Shown here one piece after another: positions 60,495 to 64,000 of a stretch of DNA of 64,000 nt. A program made the translations under genes and the position numbers. Source of the DNA: DASUPK01 sp963804595 (lineage in GTDB: Bacteria > Actinomycetota > Thermoleophilia > Solirubrobacterales > 70-9); NCBI GenBank assembly GCA_963804595.1, contig CAWDQZ010000017.1:1-64000 (forward strand). Direction: 5' to 3'. The notes under the pieces were generated by a model. That model saw only the letters and a list, made by a program, of their open reading frames with translations. It was not told the origin of the DNA and made no database searches. Within the stretch, counting starts at the first letter, position 1. The number at the start of each line of letters is the position of its first letter.

Positions 60495-60527
60495 GGAGCG
60501 GCCGCCGGCCAGGCCGGCGGCCGCTCC
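60495..60527. terminator. Perfect 16-bp inverted repeat, probable terminator
   Basis: Arms 60495-60510 (GGAGCGGCCGCCGGCC) and 60512-60527 are exact complements with a single base between them (a few pairs must open to form the loop). It is the main feature in the 326-base gap (60295-60620) between the secreted protein gene and atpI, 94 bases downstream of the former's stop. No T-run follows. The rest of the gap presumably holds the atp promoter; I cannot point to it. Confidence 0.6.
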
Positions 60528-60620
60528 TGGAGTGGACGCGCCCGGAGAGACGTGGGCGCGACCCCGGGTCCATTCCCCTGGTCGGCGTGCGAAGCCAGGG
60601 TCGCGTGACCCGAGTCTTGG

Positions 60621-61280
60621 TCAGAACACGAGCAGGGTGATCACCCTCCCGTCCTTGAACGGCGCGACGCCCGTGGCTGGGTCAACGCCGTTGTCCCATG
60701 ACTTCACGGCCGTCTGGCCCTGCTCGTCGACCGGAGAGGCCGCCGAGATGGCGTTCGGGTTCGGGACCCCACCGGCGATTCCGGAGATCGCAGTGCCCGA
60801 GTCGAGCCCTGCGATGGTGACCGTGTAACGCCCGACTGCGTCTCGATGGATGTGGATCGCGTCATCCGCCCTGCTTGCGCAGTCGAAGCCGGAGACGTCC
60901 ATGTCCGGGTTGACATCTGTCAGGGGCGCGGTGTCAATCACGGCCGAGGCCTTCAGCCAGCCGAGCTGGCAGTGGCCCGGAGCGACGCCGCCGAGCTTGT
61001 CGGCGTTGGCCGCGTTCATCGCGTTCACGGCGTTCGTCGCGTACGGAGCGACCGCGTTCGGCGCGAGCTTCGGCGTCGTCACGGCGCCGTCGGCGATCTT
61101 GTCGGTCGTCACCGCGCCGCTCTTGATGTTCTTCGCCTTGACGCTATTCGGCTTCAGCTGCGCGGTGGCGTAGCCGATTCCGCCCATCGCTGCGAACAGG
61201 GCGACGAAGGCCACGACCAGCGCCGGAGTGGGCCGGAGGCGCCGGAGACGATTGGCACTCAGGTGTTTCTTGGTTCTCAT
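60621..61280 (-). CDS. Secreted protein of a lineage-typical family
   Basis: The 219-residue protein starts with a basic stretch and a signal-anchor (RRLRPTPALVVAFVALFAAMGGIGYATA), followed by short repeats ending in SVKAKNIKSGAVTTDKIADG and AVTTPKLAPNAVAPYATN, and a C-terminal domain with strands (GRYTVTIAGLDSG, DGRVITLLVF). Proteins with this PTPALVVAFVALF opening and the KNSV-IKNGAV repeats are very common in Solirubrobacterales genomes, where function is unknown. The C-terminal domain may be an adhesin or receptor module. Confidence 0.8.
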   Translation of the reverse strand: MRTKKHLSANRLRRLRPTPALVVAFVALFAAMGGIGYATAQLKPNSVKAKNIKSGAVTTDKIADGAVTTPKLAPNAVAPYATNAVNAMNAANADKLGGVAPGHCQLGWLKASAVIDTAPLTDVNPDMDVSGFDCASRADDAIHIHRDAVGRYTVTIAGLDSGTAISGIAGGVPNPNAISAASPVDEQGQTAVKSWDNGVDPATGVAPFKDGRVITLLVF

Positions 61281-61391
61281 GTCGAGCTCCTTGGGTCGAT
61301 TTGCAAACCCGAGGACGGCCGTAACCCGTATTTATTCCGTGGGACTTCGGAATAGATCGGTCGCGCGTGCGTCTTTGAGGGTGGAGCACGC

Positions 61392-62174
61392 ATGAACGGT
61401 GATCGATCGCACAGAGACCTCAACGAGCGGACCCGGGGCGACCTGGCTTCCCTCGCGGATGGCTCGCTCAAGGGCTCCCCGAGGGCGGAGCTCGAGGCTC
61501 GGCTGGCCGCGTCTCCCACCCTGCGGGCGGCCTTCGAGCGCCAGCGCGCCGGTGCCGCCGCGCTCCGCGGGCTCAGCTTGGAGGCTCCCATGTCCCTCAG
61601 GACGCGGATCGCGACCGAGTCCGAGATCTCGCCTCGCCGCGCACGCCGGGCGCGCATCGCGGTGGGCGGTGCGTTGGCGGGAGCAGCGACGGCGGTCGTT
61701 GCCGTTGTGCTCATCCTGTCGCCGGGCTCCGATCAGCCCACCGTGGTTGAGGCGGCGCGGCTCGCGGCGCGGCCACCCACCGCCCCGGTGGCGGTCGAAC
61801 CATCGAACCCCAAGCTGCTCGCCGCGAGCGTCGAGGGGGTCCCGTTCCCGAACCTCTCGAAGGAGTTCGGCTGGCGGCAGGTCGGCGTCCGCTCGGACCG
61901 GTTGGCCGACCGCGACGCCCGGACCGTCCTCTACGAGCACGACGGGAAGCGAATCGCATACACGATCGTCTCCGGCGCGGGGATCCACGCACCGACCGGC
62001 GCGACCACCACGAGGCGAAACGGCGTCACCCTGCACGCGCTCGGCGATCGGGGCCGCCGGGTGGTCACCTGGTGGCGGAACGGCCGGACCTGCGTGCTCT
62101 CGGCATCAGGCGTGGGCGATCATGAGCTCCTCAAGCTCGCGTCCTGGAAGGGCGACGGGGCGGTGCCGTTCTGA
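61392..62174 (+). CDS. Predicted membrane anti-sigma factor
   Basis: The 260-residue protein has an N-terminal cytoplasmic helical domain (TRGDLASLADGSLKGSPRAELEARL, split motifs DLASLADGSL and AELEARLAASP) of the anti-sigma type, a membrane helix (ARIAVGGALAGAATAVVAVV, about 85-108) and an extracellular domain (GVPFPNLSKEFGWRQVGVRS, VLYEHDGKRIAYTIVSG, RVVTWWRNGRTCVLSASG) like that of RskA/mycofactocin-type sensors. It has no CHCC zinc motif. A GGAG precedes the ATG. The sigma gene begins inside its stop codon, supporting the pairing. Confidence 0.82.
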   Translation: MNGDRSHRDLNERTRGDLASLADGSLKGSPRAELEARLAASPTLRAAFERQRAGAAALRGLSLEAPMSLRTRIATESEISPRRARRARIAVGGALAGAATAVVAVVLILSPGSDQPTVVEAARLAARPPTAPVAVEPSNPKLLAASVEGVPFPNLSKEFGWRQVGVRSDRLADRDARTVLYEHDGKRIAYTIVSGAGIHAPTGATTTRRNGVTLHALGDRGRRVVTWWRNGRTCVLSASGVGDHELLKLASWKGDGAVPF

Positions 62175-62692
62175 CCGCGATCACCGTCCAGAGGGAGGAG
62201 CGCCGGCTTGATCCGGAGGTTGCCGGAGACCACATCGACAAGCTGTTTCGGGCGGCGTGGGCGATGTGCGGCTCCCGTGACCTCGCTGAGGAGCTGGTCC
62301 AGGAGACCTACGTCAAGGTTCTCGCCCGACCTCGCTTCCTCCGGCGCGACGACGACCTCGGCTATCTCATCAAGGCATTGAGAAACGTCTGGTACAGCCA
62401 TCTTCGTAACGAGCGCACCCGACGCGCCGCGACGGATCCTCGCGAGCAGGTCCCCGACGAGCTGGCCGCGCGGAGCGCGGAGGGCGACCCGGAGTCCTCG
62501 CTCGAGGCGACCGAGGTGCTCCGTGCCCTTGCGGAGCTTCCGCCCCCGTACCGAGAGGCAGTCGCGGCGGTGGACGTTGCCGGTCTCAGCTACGCAGACG
62601 CAGCGCGGGCGCTGGGAGTGCAGCAGGGAACGATCATGAGCCGGGTCTATCGGGGGCGCGAGCAGGTTGCTCGGGCGGTGGGGGCGGACTGA
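62171..62692 (+). CDS. ECF-type sigma factor, probable CTG start
   Basis: Region 2 reads DKLFRAAWAMCGSRDLAEELVQETYVKVLARP and region 4 ALAELPPPYREAVAAVDVAGL, then SYADAARALGVQQGTIMSRVYRGREQV. The first ATG (62264) would cut region 2 in half. Upstream in frame, back to a stop inside the anti-sigma gene, there is no ATG, GTG or TTG; CTG 62171 overlaps the anti-sigma TGA as CTGA and gives 173 residues, a normal ECF length. Gene order anti-sigma then sigma is the reverse of the usual one. Its last 59 bases overlap the convergent transferase gene. Confidence 0.82.
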   Translation: MTAITVQREERRLDPEVAGDHIDKLFRAAWAMCGSRDLAEELVQETYVKVLARPRFLRRDDDLGYLIKALRNVWYSHLRNERTRRAATDPREQVPDELAARSAEGDPESSLEATEVLRALAELPPPYREAVAAVDVAGLSYADAARALGVQQGTIMSRVYRGREQVARAVGAD

Positions 62693-63995
62693 CCTCCTCC
62701 CCACCGTCGGAAGGAACCGCCTCGATCTCCCCGGTGTCGGGGTCCACCGCGGTGAACTCACCCGTCTCAGGGTCCACTACCGAGAAGGTCCCGGTGTCGA
62801 GCTCGCGGAGAACTCCGCGCTCGACCTCGGGCTCGAGCGGCGCCTCCGGCATCTGAGCGAGCCCGAGCCTCCGGCGCCACTGCCGGTTGCGGACCTTGAC
62901 GAGCTTGAGGATCTCCAGCGCGGTCAGCAGGCGGAAGCTCGCGATCGCAGCCGCCAGCAGGCAGGCTGCCATCACGGCGGTCCAGAACGGGTCGAAGTTG
63001 CCGTGGTTGTCGGTGTACGGGACGAAGCGAAGCGCGAGGGCAAGGCCGGCGAGCACAAGCGTCCAGCCGTACAGGTAGGCGATCGTGCGCCGCTGGCTGA
63101 ACCCGATCCGGGCCATGCGGTGGTGGAAGTGCTCCATGTCGGCGCGGTAGATCGGCCTGCCGTACTTGACCCTCTTGGCGACGACGAACCCCGTGTCGAG
63201 GATCGGCACGGCCAGGATCGCGAGCGGGAAGAAGAGCGCGACCACCGCGTTCGTCTTCAGCGCTCCCTGGACGGTGATCACCGCCATCAGGTAGCCGAGC
63301 AGGTTCGAGCCGGTGTCCCCCATGAAGCTCGAGGCCGGCGGAAAGCCGTGGCGCAGGAAGCCGAGCGAGGCCCCGGCGGTCACGGCCGCGAGCACGCCCG
63401 CGGCGTTGCGATCCAGCGAGAGCGCGATCACGGCCAGCGCGGCGGCCGAGATCAGGCAGACGCCGGCTGCCAGGCCGTCGACCCCGTCGATCAGGTTGAT
63501 CACGTTGGCGACGGCGACGATGCCGAAGACGGTCAGCACCTGCCCGAGGTCGATGGCTCCGATTCCCGGTGGATCGAAGAGCTGGACCGACCCGGGGTCC
63601 ACGCGCCCGAGGAACGGCAGCGTGAAGCTGTCGACCGTCACGCCCGAGGCGACCGGGATGATCGCGGCGCCGGTCTGGCCGAGCAGCTTCAGACCGGGGG
63701 GCAGGTCGACCAGGTCGTCGATGACGCCGACCGCGGTGATCACGATCGCGCCAGCCAGGATCGCCCGGGTCTCGTGATCCCAGGGGAGGAAGATCGTTCC
63801 GCCGATCAGCACCGCCACGAGCACGGCCAGGCCCCCGAGCTTTGGGGTCGGGACCTCGTGGAGGCTGCGCTCGTTGGGAACGTCCATCCCCCGCGGGCCG
63901 ATCGCCTTCGCGAGCGACTCGGTCGCCGGCACCAGCGCCCAGACCGCGGCGCCGGCGAAGATGAAGCCGAAGAGGGCGTCGATGGTGTCGGGCAT
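62634..63995 (-). CDS. WecA/MraY-like undecaprenyl-phosphate sugar-1-phosphate transferase
   Basis: The 453-residue protein has about ten membrane helices. Family motifs are PNERSLHEVPTPKLGGLAVL, the metal-binding VGVIDDLVDLPPGLKLLGQ, VANVINLIDGVDGLAAGV, PPASSFMGDTGSNLLGYLM and a cytoplasmic MEHFHHRMARIGFSQRR (HHxHxxR-like loop). It transfers an N-acetyl-hexosamine phosphate to the C55 lipid carrier, starting a surface polymer. The C-terminal tail carries imperfect acidic repeats (DTGTFSVVDPETGEF, then TAVDPDTGEIEAV) and a Pro run, overlapping the sigma gene on the other strand. The ATG lies five bases from the window edge. Confidence 0.87.
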   Translation of the reverse strand: MPDTIDALFGFIFAGAAVWALVPATESLAKAIGPRGMDVPNERSLHEVPTPKLGGLAVLVAVLIGGTIFLPWDHETRAILAGAIVITAVGVIDDLVDLPPGLKLLGQTGAAIIPVASGVTVDSFTLPFLGRVDPGSVQLFDPPGIGAIDLGQVLTVFGIVAVANVINLIDGVDGLAAGVCLISAAALAVIALSLDRNAAGVLAAVTAGASLGFLRHGFPPASSFMGDTGSNLLGYLMAVITVQGALKTNAVVALFFPLAILAVPILDTGFVVAKRVKYGRPIYRADMEHFHHRMARIGFSQRRTIAYLYGWTLVLAGLALALRFVPYTDNHGNFDPFWTAVMAACLLAAAIASFRLLTALEILKLVKVRNRQWRRRLGLAQMPEAPLEPEVERGVLRELDTGTFSVVDPETGEFTAVDPDTGEIEAVPSDGGEEVSPPPPPEQPARAPDRPGS

Positions 63996-64000
63996 CAAGC

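Overview
The window is 64 kb of very GC-rich chromosomal DNA with no phage, transposase, CRISPR or plasmid genes. Gene content points to an actinomycete-type bacterium. The class Thermoleophilia (Solirubrobacterales or Gaiellales) is my inference, based on an RPTPALVVAFVALFAAMGG-type secreted protein, Lys/Arg-rich tails on secreted enzymes, split transketolase, a VLRF1-type release factor and the ftsE-ftsX-ctpA-rnr-smpB block. No rRNA is present to confirm this.

Layout. 0.1-5.6 kb: beta-propeller protein, a 55-aa membrane protein, methyltransferase, cupin, alpha/beta hydrolase, tmRNA (ssrA, minus strand) and an M50 protease. 5.6-13.7 kb: a minus-strand run of ftsE, ftsX, S41 protease, RNase R, smpB and a long membrane-anchored coiled-coil protein ending in a helix-hairpin-helix. 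14.4-17.1 kb: STAS protein, two DUF2294 genes and a VLRF1 release factor. 17.1-19.0 kb: two-subunit transketolase. 19.2-25.2 kb: an unusual mau-like redox cluster (MauE plus thioredoxin, a Cys-rich MauA-like protein, and a CcdA/MauF-like membrane protein fused to a propeller-like domain) and two tandem trypsin-like proteases. 25.2-31.1 kb: nadA, fpg, nadC, an ECF sigma factor coupled to an O6-alkylguanine methyltransferase, and a FIST protein. 31.1-40.2 kb: prfB with its programmed +1 frameshift, histidine kinase, secA, hpf and comF. 40.8-52.7 kb: sugar nucleotide and cell-surface genes, sugar dehydrogenase, intradiol dioxygenase, ahcY and arfB. 52.8-60.3 kb: the complete ATP synthase operon atpIBEFHAGDC. 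60.6-64 kb: secreted protein, anti-sigma/sigma pair and a WecA-like transferase.

Themes. Ribosome rescue and translation quality control are unusually dense: tmRNA, SmpB, ArfB, VLRF1, RF2, HPF and RNase R. NAD synthesis (nadA, nadC) is present without nadB. The sugar-nucleotide genes form a tightly overlapping operon with an LCP ligase and an M20 peptidase.

Three patterns deserve most attention. (1) Several conserved genes (rnr, an ECF sigma factor, a STAS protein, atpD) have no ATG/GTG/TTG at the needed place but do have a CTG, twice overlapping the upstream TGA as CTGA and twice behind a good Shine-Dalgarno. (2) A bulged hairpin of about 40 nt occurs four times in the same orientation with compensatory base changes, twice directly abutting a start codon. 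(3) The mau-like cluster lacks the second tryptophan needed for the TTQ cofactor, so it probably does something other than amine oxidation. Separately, single-base frameshifts in the long coiled-coil gene, VLRF1, secA, atpD and atpG suggest residual indel errors in the assembly.
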